DNA of 64,000 bases from Clostridium rhizosphaerae (GTDB taxonomy: Bacteria; Bacillota; Clostridia; Clostridiales; Clostridiaceae). The DNA lies in the NCBI RefSeq assembly GCF_016765585.1, contig NZ_JAESWC010000004.1:235285-299284 (forward strand), given 5' to 3'. This document shows, in pieces, positions 28,984 to 37,539 of the stretch; position 1 is the first letter of the stretch; every line of letters starts with the position of its first letter. The translations under genes and the position numbers were made by a program. The notes under the pieces are model-generated. The model saw only the letters and a program-made list of their open reading frames with translations, made no database searches and was not told the origin of the DNA.

Positions 28984-29008
28984 ATTTTTCACTTTCCCAT
29001 CTTTTAAA

Positions 29009-29659
29009 CTATCTAGCACCTTCTCCACTAAAAACAATAAAGAAAGTTTTAAATATTATTTTTAAATCTAATAAGAATCCTCTTTTTTTTATATATTCCA
29101 TATCTAGCTTAAGCTTTTCTTTGTGGTCAATATCATATCCTCCGTTCACTTGAGCAAGTCCTGTAAGTCCTGGCTTAACTAATAATCTTCTCATAAAACC
29201 TGGTGTTTCTTTTTCAAATTGATACGTAAATATAGGTCGTTCAGGTCTTGGACCTATTATACTCATATCACCTTTTATAACATTATAAAATTGCGGTAAC
29301 TCATCAATTCTAGTATTCCTAATAAATCTCCCTACTCTTGTAACCCTGTTATCATTTTTCGCTGCCCATCTTGCACCTTCTTTTTCTGCATCGATGTACA
29401 TTGAACGTACCTTATAAATTTTGAACTTAGTTCCATTCTTGCCTAGCCTTTCTTGGCTATATATTGGTGAGCCTTTTGATTCAATACAAACCAATATACA
29501 GGTCAAAATTACAATTGGTAAGGCAAAAATAGCTGCAAACAAGCTGAAAACTATGTCAAAAATTCTTTTTGTAACTTCATATATCATCTTATCTTTTTTA
29601 TTTGCATTATTGAAATAATTATAGTCTATCTCTTCAATTATTTGTTCGGCATTTTGCAT
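29009..29659 (-). CDS. Undecaprenyl-phosphate sugar phosphotransferase (priming enzyme, locus B)
   Basis: A 216-residue monotopic phosphoglycosyltransferase. The segment TKRIFDIVFSLFAAIFALPI is the family's membrane re-entrant start. It is followed by GSPIYSQERLGKNGTKFKIY, KVRSM, IRNTRIDELPQFYNVIKGDM, SIIGPRPERP and KPGLTGLAQVNG. The APE-type ending (LDLKIIFKTFFIVFSGEGAR) is complete. The ATG at 29659 follows AAAGGTGGTATAGT. It is only distantly similar to the enzyme at 15298-15966, so the two loci probably start their repeat units separately. The donor is not determined. Confidence 0.9.
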   Translation of the reverse strand: MQNAEQIIEEIDYNYFNNANKKDKMIYEVTKRIFDIVFSLFAAIFALPIVILTCILVCIESKGSPIYSQERLGKNGTKFKIYKVRSMYIDAEKEGARWAAKNDNRVTRVGRFIRNTRIDELPQFYNVIKGDMSIIGPRPERPIFTYQFEKETPGFMRRLLVKPGLTGLAQVNGGYDIDHKEKLKLDMEYIKKRGFLLDLKIIFKTFFIVFSGEGAR

Positions 29660-29745
29660 ACTATACCACCTTTCAAAAAATAATATAACCAAATATCATT
29701 ATTATCAACACATTAGTGAGCTGCCATTTACAAAATCTATTTTTG

Positions 29746-30309
29746 TTATTCTATAAATTTAGTCTTATTTTGTTTTAGGCACGGTAATTTTTTATCTTTT
29801 TCGGACAAAAGCACTTTATCTATTCTATTTAGCGGCCATTTTATACCAATATCTGGATCATTCCATAGAATACCACCTTCAAATTCAGGATGGTAAAACT
29901 CAGTGCATTTATACACAAATTCCGCTTCCTCTGAAAGAACTAAAAATCCATGCGCAAAACCATCCGGTACATAAAATTGTTTTTTATTCTCTGCGCTGAG
30001 TCTTACACCTTCCCACTGTCCATAGGTAGGTGAATCTTTCCTTAAATCAACAGCCACATCAAAAACCTCTCCACTTATTACTCTTACTAACTTACCTTGT
30101 GGATTAGGATTTTGATAATGTAGTCCTCTAAGAACTCCCTTTTTAGACTTTGATTGGTTATCCTGTACAAATACCATATCTAGTCCAGCTTTTTTAAAAT
30201 CTTCGTAGTTATAAGTTTCCATAAAATAGCCTCTACTATCTTTAAAAACTTTAGGTTCTATTATATAAACACCTTTAATTTTTGTTTCTGTAAAAATGAA
30301 CTGTCCCAT
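29746..30309 (-). CDS. rfbC: dTDP-4-dehydrorhamnose 3,5-epimerase
   Basis: A 187-residue cupin enzyme for the third step of dTDP-L-rhamnose synthesis. The motifs DNQSKSKKGVLRGLHYQNP with the catalytic His of GLHYQ, GEVFDVAVDLRKDSPTYGQW, FYVPDGFAHGFLVLSEEAEF and GGILWNDPDIGIKWP are all present. Length is normal. It is the last of the four contiguous rfb genes and lies 87 bp after rfbB. A weak site, AAGGA, precedes the ATG. Confidence 0.97.
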   Translation of the reverse strand: MGQFIFTETKIKGVYIIEPKVFKDSRGYFMETYNYEDFKKAGLDMVFVQDNQSKSKKGVLRGLHYQNPNPQGKLVRVISGEVFDVAVDLRKDSPTYGQWEGVRLSAENKKQFYVPDGFAHGFLVLSEEAEFVYKCTEFYHPEFEGGILWNDPDIGIKWPLNRIDKVLLSEKDKKLPCLKQNKTKFIE

Positions 30310-30396
30310 TTCCTTATCCCTTTCAATTATATTACAGGGCAGCTTATATTAATTCATTTATCTTCCAAGCTGACCATTAAGTACGGCTTTAACTAT

Positions 30397-31452
30397 TTAT
30401 TTAGCTTCATACATCTTTTCGTAATACTTTGTGTATTCTCCCGAGGTTACTCTATCCATCCACTCTTTATTACCAAGATACCATTTTATTGTTTTTACTA
30501 TTCCGGCTTCATAATCTGTTTCAGGTTCCCAGCCAAGTTCTTCTCTTATCTTGGTTGGATCTATTCCGTATCTTCTATCGTGGCCTTTTCTATCTTCAAC
30601 ATATTTAATTAGGTTTTCAGTTACAGCACTATCGACATTTTTATTTATATAGTCTATTACAGTCTTTACTATATGAATATTGGTTCTTTCGTTGTGTCCA
30701 CCTACATTGTAAACCTCTCCAAATCTTCCACCGTTAATAACCATATCTATAGCCTTGCAGTGATCCTCAACATATAGCCAGTCTCTTATGTTTAATCCAT
30801 CTCCGTATATTGGAAGTAACTTTTTATTTAAACAGTTGTTTATTAGAAGAGGTATTAATTTCTCAGGAAATTGATATGGTCCATAGTTGTTTGAGCATCT
30901 TGTTATATTTATTGGAAACTTATATGTATCAAAATAAGCCTTAACTACTAAGTCTGCTCCTGCCTTGCTTGAAGAATATGGGCTGTGCGGATCTATTGGC
31001 GTTGTTTCCCTAAAGTATCCTGTTTCACCTAAGGATCCATATACTTCATCTGTTGAAACTTGAAGATATTTTTTACCTTCCTTAAAACCATCTTTTATTT
31101 CCCAAGCATTTTTAGCAGCATTAAGTAAAGTTACTGTTCCTAGAACATTTGTGTTAACAAACACTTCCGGTTCTCTTATACTTCTATCTACGTGAGATTC
31201 TGCTGCAAAGTTCACTACAAAATCTATATCATGGTCTTTGAATAGTTTCTCAACTAAAGCTTTATCACATATGTCTCCTTGAACAAACATATATCTTGGA
31301 TCATTTTCAACTGCCTTTAAATTCTCAAGATTGCCTGCATAGGTTAGCTTATCTATATTTATTAAGCTTATGTCATTATATTTTTTAAGCATATAGTGAA
31401 CAAAGTTTGATCCTATAAAACCTGCTCCGCCTGTAACTAAATATGTTTTCAT
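30397..31452 (-). CDS. rfbB: dTDP-glucose 4,6-dehydratase
   Basis: A 351-residue extended short-chain dehydrogenase, second step of dTDP-rhamnose synthesis. The NAD loop is LVTGGAGFIGSNFVHYMLKK. The catalytic triad region shows VSTDEVYGSLGETG and YSSSKAGADLVVKAY, with Tyr-x3-Lys. AESHVDRSIREPEVF, RCSNNYGPYQFPEKLIPLLI and GDGLNIRDWLYVEDHC are diagnostic. GGAAAGGTAGAG precedes the ATG. It is between rfbA (9 bp upstream) and rfbC. Confidence 0.98.
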   Translation of the reverse strand: MKTYLVTGGAGFIGSNFVHYMLKKYNDISLINIDKLTYAGNLENLKAVENDPRYMFVQGDICDKALVEKLFKDHDIDFVVNFAAESHVDRSIREPEVFVNTNVLGTVTLLNAAKNAWEIKDGFKEGKKYLQVSTDEVYGSLGETGYFRETTPIDPHSPYSSSKAGADLVVKAYFDTYKFPINITRCSNNYGPYQFPEKLIPLLINNCLNKKLLPIYGDGLNIRDWLYVEDHCKAIDMVINGGRFGEVYNVGGHNERTNIHIVKTVIDYINKNVDSAVTENLIKYVEDRKGHDRRYGIDPTKIREELGWEPETDYEAGIVKTIKWYLGNKEWMDRVTSGEYTKYYEKMYEAK

Positions 31453-31461
31453 AATAACACT

Positions 31462-32331
31462 CTACCTTTCCTTGGCTATTCTCAAAAGATATTGTCCATA
31501 TTCTATTTTGGATAAAGGTTCAGCAAGTTTTTTAAGCTGTTCTTTATCTATAAAGCCTTTTCTGTAGGCTATTTCTTCTATGCATGCTACATATAGTCCC
31601 TGTCTTGTTTGAATAGCTTCAACAAAATTAGCTGCTTCAAGAAGTCCTTTATGTGTCCCTGTGTCAAGCCAAGCCATACCTCTTCCAAAAAGCTCTACTT
31701 TTAATTTCCCTCTATCTAAATATTCATTATTTACTGCTGTTATTTCTATTTCTCCTCTAGCAGAAGGTTTTATATTTTTTGCAATTTCAACAACGCTATT
31801 GTCATAAAAATACAATCCAGGTACTGCATAGTTTGACTTTGGAACTTCTGGTTTTTCTTCTATCGATACTACATTATTATTTTTATCAAATTCAACAACT
31901 CCAAATTCAGTTGGATTGCTTACATGATATCCGAAGATAGTAGCTCCTTCTTCCCTGTTAACGGCTCTTTCAAGTCTTTCAGAGAAGCCGTAACCGTAAA
32001 ATATATTATCTCCAAGCACTAATGCCACTCTATCATTTTCTATAAATTTTTCTCCAACTATAAAGGCATCAGCAAGTCCTCTTGGCTTATCTTGAATAGC
32101 ATACTCAAAATTAACACCTATCTGGCTTCCATCGCTTAAAAGCTCCTTAAAACCGTTTATATCCCTTGGCGTAGAAATAATAAGTATGTCTTTTATTCCT
32201 GCAAGCATTAAAACTGATAAAGGATAATAAATCATTGGCTTGTCATATATAGGCAGTATTTGTTTTGATACTGACTTAGTTATTGGATAAAGCCTGGTTC
32301 CCGAGCCTCCTGCTAGTATTATACCTTTCAT
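31462..32331 (-). CDS. rfbA: Glucose-1-phosphate thymidylyltransferase
   Basis: A 289-residue enzyme making dTDP-glucose from dTTP and glucose-1-phosphate. The signature [20 protein letters not shown] begins at residue 3. [45 protein letters not shown] and [18 protein letters not shown] are family motifs. GAAAGGTGAGATCAA precedes the ATG. It lies between rfbD, about 100 bp upstream, and rfbB. Confidence 0.98.
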   Translation of the reverse strand: MKGIILAGGSGTRLYPITKSVSKQILPIYDKPMIYYPLSVLMLAGIKDILIISTPRDINGFKELLSDGSQIGVNFEYAIQDKPRGLADAFIVGEKFIENDRVALVLGDNIFYGYGFSERLERAVNREEGATIFGYHVSNPTEFGVVEFDKNNNVVSIEEKPEVPKSNYAVPGLYFYDNSVVEIAKNIKPSARGEIEITAVNNEYLDRGKLKVELFGRGMAWLDTGTHKGLLEAANFVEAIQTRQGLYVACIEEIAYRKGFIDKEQLKKLAEPLSKIEYGQYLLRIAKER

Positions 32332-32429
32332 TTGATCTCACCTTTCAACTTTATCTAAAAATCTACAAATAGTATTATATACTTAATTGCTGATTATGTC
32401 TATTTATTATGGAATTGTTACATAATGCG

Positions 32430-33311
32430 CTATTTTTCTACATTTTTTATAAATATCTTTAGAGCTTCTTCCCATTTCCTCATCTCATCACCAACAGTAC
32501 ATCTTAACATCATGTTATCTAATGATGAAAAAGCCGGTCTTTTAGCAGGACGGTTGATTTTTTCTGAAGTTACAGGTGATACTGTGCAATTAATATTTGC
32601 ATATTCTACGATCTTCACGGCAAAATCATACCAGCTGCATTCTCCAGTTCCTGTACAGTGATATATTCCGTACTCTTCTGTTAGTGCTAGCCTCAAGATA
32701 TGATAAGCTAAATCCTCTGCATTTGTTGGATTACCTCTTTGGTCATTAACAACATCTAAATAACCTTTTTCTTTTGCTGCCTTTATTATTGTTTTAACAA
32801 AATTGTTTCCATAATATCCATACAACCATGCAGTTCTTACAATGAAAAATCTGCTTGAGAAGCATTTTACAAACTCTTCACCAGCATTCTTTGTGTTTCC
32901 GTAAGAACTTTGAGGATTTGTTAAATCATACTCTCTATAAGGCTTTGTACCATTTCCGGCAAAAACATAGTCCGTTGATATATGTATAAGTTTAGCACCA
33001 ATTACTTCACTTACTATGGCTAAGTTTCTTGGTCCTATTGCATTTACTTTAAAAGCTAAATCTTCATTGGTTTCACAGGCATCAACATTGGTGTAAGCTG
33101 CACAGTTTATTATTATTTGAGGCTTTGCTATGGATATGTATTCTCTCACTTGATTAAGATTTGTTATATCTAATTGATCAACATCAATTCCTATTACTTC
33201 GGCATTTTTATAAGCATTATTAATTGGGCCTAATTCTGAATTCATGCTTTCAAGCATCTTAATTATTTGTGTGCCTAATTGTCCTTTAGCCCCTGTTATT
33301 AAAATCTTCAC
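32430..33311 (-). CDS. rfbD: dTDP-4-dehydrorhamnose reductase
   Basis: A 293-residue short-chain dehydrogenase, last step to dTDP-L-rhamnose. The NADPH loop ILITGAKGQLGTQII, NCAAYTNVDACETNEDLAF, ISTDYVFAGNGTKPYREYD and YGNTKNAGEEFV (Tyr-x3-Lys) are present, as are VRTAWLYG and the C-terminal RPAFSSLDN. The start is a GTG at 33311, eight bases after GGGAGG. It is the first gene of locus B in transcription order, behind a 428-bp region with unusual hairpins and dyads. Confidence 0.95.
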   Translation of the reverse strand: MKILITGAKGQLGTQIIKMLESMNSELGPINNAYKNAEVIGIDVDQLDITNLNQVREYISIAKPQIIINCAAYTNVDACETNEDLAFKVNAIGPRNLAIVSEVIGAKLIHISTDYVFAGNGTKPYREYDLTNPQSSYGNTKNAGEEFVKCFSSRFFIVRTAWLYGYYGNNFVKTIIKAAKEKGYLDVVNDQRGNPTNAEDLAYHILRLALTEEYGIYHCTGTGECSWYDFAVKIVEYANINCTVSPVTSEKINRPAKRPAFSSLDNMMLRCTVGDEMRKWEEALKIFIKNVEK

Positions 33312-33415
33312 TTGTGCATCCTCCCAACTCCTACTTTCGCTTTATTATTTAACTTATTTTTCCCTTTTCTAAAAATATTATATAATTTTGGGGCTAAATA
33401 GTCTATTACTTAACA

Positions 33416-33453
33416 GGAAAGCTGTACCTTTAACTGTTTGGGCATAGCTTTCC
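33416..33453 (-). other. Hairpin in the rfbD leader
   Basis: Arms 33416-33423 and 33446-33453 are a perfect 8-bp inverted repeat (GGAAAGCT/AGCTTTCC). The stem can be extended by four further pairs beyond an A-C mismatch, leaving a 12-base loop. No T run follows, so it is not an ordinary terminator. If transcribed it would lie about 100 bases before rfbD. Confidence 0.4.
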
Positions 33454-33531
33454 ATATAAAAATATAAGGAGCTATTTAATAATAGTGTTGATATAAGTAT
33501 GTTCTTTAATATTTTAGAAAGCAAATCTACC

Positions 33532-33549
33532 GCAAACATGCATGGTTGC
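33532..33549. promoter_or_regulatory. Operator-like dyad upstream of locus B
   Basis: The 18-bp sequence GCAAACATGCATGGTTGC is palindromic at 8 of 9 pairs. Next to it (33553-33614) are several TATTTAAA-type AT palindromes. Its position upstream of rfbD suggests a regulator binding site. The protein is unknown. Confidence 0.35.
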
Positions 33550-33673
33550 AGTAAATATTTAAATATTTTAATAGGCTTATATTTAAATTTTTTTATAGTT
33601 TTATATTTAAATATGTGAATGACACTCAGCATTTCTTCCTACTTTGTATACTTCTCGTGCTCTATTAAATGTA

Positions 33674-33720
33674 AAAAGTCATGAGGTAAAGTATATAAAT
33701 CACTATACCTCATGACTTTT
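33674..33720. terminator. Intrinsic terminator after glmS
   Basis: Perfect 15-bp arms (AAAAGTCATGAGGTA and its complement) at 33674-33688 and 33706-33720 enclose a 17-base loop and end in T residues. The structure is nearly symmetric. It lies 20 bp after the glmS stop and would isolate locus B from glmS. Confidence 0.85.
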
Positions 33721-33739
33721 GTAAGCCTATTATATCAAA

Positions 33740-35566
33740 CTATTCCACAGTAACACTCTTAGCCAAATTCCTTGGCTTATCAACATCGCAGCCCTTTTGT
33801 ACAGCCATATAATAAGATAAAAGCTGTAATGGTACTACCGATAATACTGGAGCCAATACTTCTTCAGTCTTTGGAATATATAACGCTGAGTCAACTGTCT
33901 TTTCTATTGTTTCATTTCCTTCAAAAGCAAAGGCTAAAACATTTGCACCTCTGGTTTTAACTTCTTTTATATTGCTTACCATTTTTTCAAATAGTTCCTC
34001 TTGAGTCGCTAGTGCAATTACTACAGTTCCATTTTCGATAAGCGCTATAGTTCCATGCTTAAGTTCACCTGCTGCGTAAGCCTCTGAGTGAATATAGGAA
34101 ATTTCCTTAAGCTTTAAGGAGCCTTCCATAGCTACTGCGTAATCTAATCCTCTTCCTAAGAAGAACATATCTCTATGCATATAGTTTTTTGAAGCAAACT
34201 TTTGAAGTACTTCCTTATGCTTTAACACTTCTTCAGTTTGTTCTGGAAGCTTAAGCATTGCTTCCTTTATTTCTTCAATTTGCTCGCTGCTTAAAGTTTC
34301 TTTATACTGAGCAAAGTATAAAGCTATTATATACATTGCAATAAGCTGAGTTGTATAAGCTTTTGTAGAAGCAACGGCAATTTCCGGTCCTGCCCAAGTA
34401 TATAATACATCATGTGCCTCTCTTGAAACTGAGCTTCCAACTACATTTGTTACAGCTATTACTCTTGCACCAGACTTCTTAGCTTCTCTAAGTGCTGCTA
34501 AGGTATCTGCTGTTTCTCCTGATTGACTTATAACTATCATCAATGTTTTGTTATCAATTATTGGATTTCTATACCTAAATTCTGAAGCTATATCTACTTC
34601 AACTGGTATCCTTGCAAGTTTTTCTATTACATACTTTCCTACAATTCCTGCATGATAAGCAGTTCCGCAGGCTACAATATATATTTTGTTTATATTCTCA
34701 AGCTGATCTTTAGTTAAAGTAATTTTATCTAAAGTTATTGGCTTTCCAAGTGCTATTCTCGAAGTCATCGTGTCTCTTATCGCCTTTGGCTGTTCATGGA
34801 TTTCCTTAAGCATGAAGTGCTCATAGCCGCCTTTTTCAGCTGCATCAGCATTCCAAGTTACATGAAATATATCCTTCTTTATCTCGTCTCCTTCTTCAGA
34901 TAAAAGTTTTATTCCATCCTTTGTTATAACAACAAACTCTTTGTCATTTAAAAGATAAACATCTCTTGTATAATTTAGTATAGCTGGTATATCAGATGCT
35001 ATAAAGAATTCTCCCTCTCCAATACCGGCTATAAGAGGACTGTCTTTTCTAACTGCAACAAGCTTTCCAGGCTCATGAGTTGAAACCACACCTATAGCAT
35101 AGCTTCCGTCCATTTTAGAAATAGCCTTTATAACTGCCTCTTCTAAATTTCCTTTGTAATAGTAATCTACAAGATGAGGTATAACCTCTGTATCAGTTTC
35201 AGAATTAAACTTATAGCCCTTTGCTGTAAGCCATTCTCTTAGTTGAATATAATTTTCTATAATCCCGTTATGAACTACGCTTATAGTCTCATCTTCATTT
35301 GAATGAGGGTGTGAATTTAAATCTGATGGCTCTCCGTGAGTTGCCCATCTTGTATGACCTATACCTACTGACCCGTGTATTGGATTTTGCTCTAGTTTAG
35401 CTTCTAGGTTAGCTAATCTTCCCTTGCACTTTGTAACCTTTAGAATATTATCTTCAATTATTGCCACTCCAGCTGAATCATAACCTCTATATTCAAGTCT
35501 TGATAATCCGTGAATTAAAACCGGTGATGCCTCTTTCTTTCCTACATATCCTACTATTCCACACAT
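33740..35566 (-). CDS. glmS: Glutamine-fructose-6-phosphate aminotransferase (isomerising)
   Basis: A 608-residue full-length enzyme that makes glucosamine-6-phosphate, the entry point to UDP-GlcNAc. The N-terminal glutaminase domain begins with the nucleophile Cys2 (MCGIVGYVG), and HTRWATHGEPS and HSN are intact. Two SIS sugar-isomerase domains follow (VACGTAYHAG, ISQSGETADTLAAL, STKAYTTQL). The ending DKPRNLAKSVTVE is the invariant C-terminal tail that closes the active site. GAGAGGTAAACAAT precedes the ATG. Expression is controlled by the ribozyme at 35673-35808. It feeds amino sugars to peptidoglycan and to the neighbouring polysaccharide loci. Confidence 0.98.
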   Translation of the reverse strand: MCGIVGYVGKKEASPVLIHGLSRLEYRGYDSAGVAIIEDNILKVTKCKGRLANLEAKLEQNPIHGSVGIGHTRWATHGEPSDLNSHPHSNEDETISVVHNGIIENYIQLREWLTAKGYKFNSETDTEVIPHLVDYYYKGNLEEAVIKAISKMDGSYAIGVVSTHEPGKLVAVRKDSPLIAGIGEGEFFIASDIPAILNYTRDVYLLNDKEFVVITKDGIKLLSEEGDEIKKDIFHVTWNADAAEKGGYEHFMLKEIHEQPKAIRDTMTSRIALGKPITLDKITLTKDQLENINKIYIVACGTAYHAGIVGKYVIEKLARIPVEVDIASEFRYRNPIIDNKTLMIVISQSGETADTLAALREAKKSGARVIAVTNVVGSSVSREAHDVLYTWAGPEIAVASTKAYTTQLIAMYIIALYFAQYKETLSSEQIEEIKEAMLKLPEQTEEVLKHKEVLQKFASKNYMHRDMFFLGRGLDYAVAMEGSLKLKEISYIHSEAYAAGELKHGTIALIENGTVVIALATQEELFEKMVSNIKEVKTRGANVLAFAFEGNETIEKTVDSALYIPKTEEVLAPVLSVVPLQLLSYYMAVQKGCDVDKPRNLAKSVTVE

Positions 35567-35672
35567 ATTGTTTACCTCTCTTTATCATATTTTTATCAAC
35601 ACAAACAAACCTTAGATATAGTGCAATTTTTGCATAATCTACGGTTTAAAATAAAAGAAAGGTTTTAACACT

Positions 35673-35808
35673 CAATTGATATTGTGCTGAAAATCACTTC
35701 TCAGTTTTATCAATCTTTAACGGTAGTGCGATACCGTAGGGCATCCGCCGAAATTTCGATACTCCCTATCCTCGTCAACTTAAGTAAATATACCTAAGTT
35801 CTGGCGCT
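35673..35808 (-). ncRNA. glmS ribozyme/riboswitch
   Basis: On the minus strand all core blocks are present in order. AGCGCCAGAACTTAGG has the self-cleavage site between A35808 and G35807. It is followed by AGTTGACGAGG, ATCGAAATTTCGGCGGATGC, the P3 hairpin CGGTATCGCACTACCG, and a P4 stem pairing GATTGATA with TATCAATT. Glucosamine-6-phosphate activates cleavage and thereby destroys the glmS message. The 3' end is set from the P4 stem and is approximate. About 105 bases separate it from the glmS start. Confidence 0.95.
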
Positions 35809-35877
35809 TATATTATATTTTTCTCTCCTACCCTCCTTAAATCATAATTCACCTTTCTAGAATTTTATGTCCACTAC

Positions 35878-35907
35878 ATTATATTTTAATATTATATGAT
35901 TGGTCAA
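35878..35907 (-). promoter_or_regulatory. SigmaA promoter of the glmS transcript
   Basis: On the minus strand TTGACC (35902-35907), an 18-bp spacer and TATAAT (35878-35883) place the start near 35871, about 63 bases before the ribozyme cleavage site. Confidence 0.7.
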
Positions 35908-36059
35908 TGCTTTAAAGTTTATTTCATTTATTTATTTGATTGTTGTAGTTTTATTTTAAAGCTTCAATGTACTAAAATTTTCAGCTTTATTATTAATTTA
36001 ATTAATAGTATAATTCTAGTATTGATCTAATTTGATAATTAGCAAGTAAGGAGAATAAA

Positions 36060-37061
36060 ATGAATAAAAAGACTTCGAAGAAAAAGAAATGGAAAGTTGT
36101 CATAATAATTTTATTAGTATTATGTGTTCTAGCTGCTATACCTTTTTATATTATTACTAGTAAGCTAGGCAAAATAAATACTACAAAGATTACAGAGAAT
36201 CCATCAGAGCTAAAAATCGATGAAAATAAATTTAATACACCTGATAAAAATGAAAATGATTTTATTAATGTGCTGTTGCTTGGAATAGACTCTAGAGATA
36301 CATCTACAGACCCTGGAAGATCCGACAGCATGATTATTGCAACCATAGATAAGAAACATAATAAAATAAAGCTTACTTCTTTAATGAGAGATACTTTAGT
36401 TGACACGACAGGTCATGGCCCTATGGAAGGTTTAAACCAAGACAGATTAAATCATACTTATGCCTATGGGGGAGCCCTTTTAACTATGCAGACCATAAAT
36501 CAAAACTTTGATATGAATTTAAAAAATTATGTTAAAGTTGATTTTTGGGGGCTTGAAAAAATTATAGATTCTATCGGCGGTGTAACCATTGATGTAAGAC
36601 AGGAAGAAATTCAGTATATTAATTCTTACATGTCTGAAACATCCAAAATTAAAAAAGAAAGCTTTATACCCGTTAAGAAAACTGGTATGCAAAAGCTTAA
36701 CGGGAGACAGGCTGTAGCTTACAGTAGAATTAGATATGTTGGAACAGATTATGAAAGAACAGAAAGGCAGCGAAAGGTTTTATCAGAAGTATTTAAAAGC
36801 ATTTCTCAGAAAAATACTTTAGAATTATATAAGGCTGTTGATACCATCCTTCCATATGTAGAAACAAGTTTTACTAAGGCAGAGCTTTTAGGTCTCGCTT
36901 CATCTGTAGCCTTAAATAAGATAACTACGGTTGAGCAGTATAGAATTCCAGAAGACAAACTTGGTTTTACTACCTATGTAAATAAACAATATTTTATCGG
37001 TTGGAAAAAAGATGAGACAATATCTAATCTTCATAAATTTATTTTTGAAACTGATAAGTAG
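36060..37061 (+). CDS. LytR-CpsA-Psr family glycopolymer ligase
   Basis: A 333-residue membrane-anchored protein. Basic residues and one transmembrane helix (about residues 13-33, VVIIILLVLCVLAAIPFYII) precede the extracellular LCP domain. The domain has VLLLGIDSRDTSTDPGRSDS, IKLTSLMRDTLVD, DRLNHTYAYGGALLTMQTIN and LNGRQAVAYSRIRY, including the conserved Arg and Asp residues that bind pyrophosphate. Family role: transfer of undecaprenyl-linked glycopolymers to peptidoglycan. TAAGGAGAATAAA precedes the ATG. It is divergent from glmS and next to two polysaccharide loci, so anchoring one of those polymers to the wall is a reasonable inference. Confidence 0.92.
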   Translation: MNKKTSKKKKWKVVIIILLVLCVLAAIPFYIITSKLGKINTTKITENPSELKIDENKFNTPDKNENDFINVLLLGIDSRDTSTDPGRSDSMIIATIDKKHNKIKLTSLMRDTLVDTTGHGPMEGLNQDRLNHTYAYGGALLTMQTINQNFDMNLKNYVKVDFWGLEKIIDSIGGVTIDVRQEEIQYINSYMSETSKIKKESFIPVKKTGMQKLNGRQAVAYSRIRYVGTDYERTERQRKVLSEVFKSISQKNTLELYKAVDTILPYVETSFTKAELLGLASSVALNKITTVEQYRIPEDKLGFTTYVNKQYFIGWKKDETISNLHKFIFETDK

Positions 37062-37080
37062 AAAGTACTTTTAAATAAAA

Positions 37081-37114
37081 CTAAGGACTGTCCCAGATGA
37101 GGGACAGTCCTTAG
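37081..37114. terminator. Bidirectional terminator between the LCP gene and sufU
   Basis: Perfect 14-bp arms (CTAAGGACTGTCCC and its complement) with a six-base loop are followed by GTTTTTATTT on the plus strand. The sufU stop codon lies inside the right arm, so the two convergent genes share the hairpin. Confidence 0.85.
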
Positions 37115-37539
37115 TTTTTATTTATTGCTTCTTTAAGTGTATGCCATGCAAGCACCGCGCATTTTACTCTTGCAGGCATGTTTGATATATTTTTCAGAAC
37201 AATTGCATCTTCAAGCTTTTCTAATTCTTCATCATCAGTAATTTCTCTTTTTATCATGCTTATAAAGGTTTCAACTAATTCTAAAGCTTCTTCTTTTGTT
37301 TTACCTGTTATAAGATCAATCATCATTGAGGTTGAGGCTTGAGAGATTGCACAGCCGCTGCCAGTGAACGCAGCTTCTTCAATGATATCTCCATCAAATT
37401 TTAATTCTAACTGTATATCATCTCCGCAGCTTGGGTTATGTCCTCTTTCACTGCAGTGTACACAATCAAGATGTCTTCTGTTATGAGTGCTTTGACTATG
37501 CTCCATTATTAGTTCTGTGTATATTTGACTAAGATCCAT
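37111..37539 (-). CDS. sufU: Iron-sulfur cluster assembly scaffold / sulfur acceptor SufU
   Basis: A 142-residue IscU-like protein. The three ligand cysteines are in NPSCGDDIQLEL, GSGCAISQAS and ARVKCAVLAWHTL. A Gram-positive-type insertion lies between the second and third. An extra CVHC motif near residue 25 is not part of the standard active site. In Bacillus, SufU is a zinc protein that takes sulfur from SufS. AAGGAGGTGG precedes the ATG, and the gene overlaps sufS by 11 bp. It is the last gene of sufCBDSU. Confidence 0.93.
   Translation of the reverse strand: MDLSQIYTELIMEHSQSTHNRRHLDCVHCSERGHNPSCGDDIQLELKFDGDIIEEAAFTGSGCAISQASTSMMIDLITGKTKEEALELVETFISMIKREITDDEELEKLEDAIVLKNISNMPARVKCAVLAWHTLKEAINKN

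Noticed and set aside
33378-33632. An 84-codon minus-strand frame upstream of rfbD
   Set aside because: It has no ribosome binding site, its composition follows the AT-rich palindromes, and it overlaps the hairpin and dyad of the leader.
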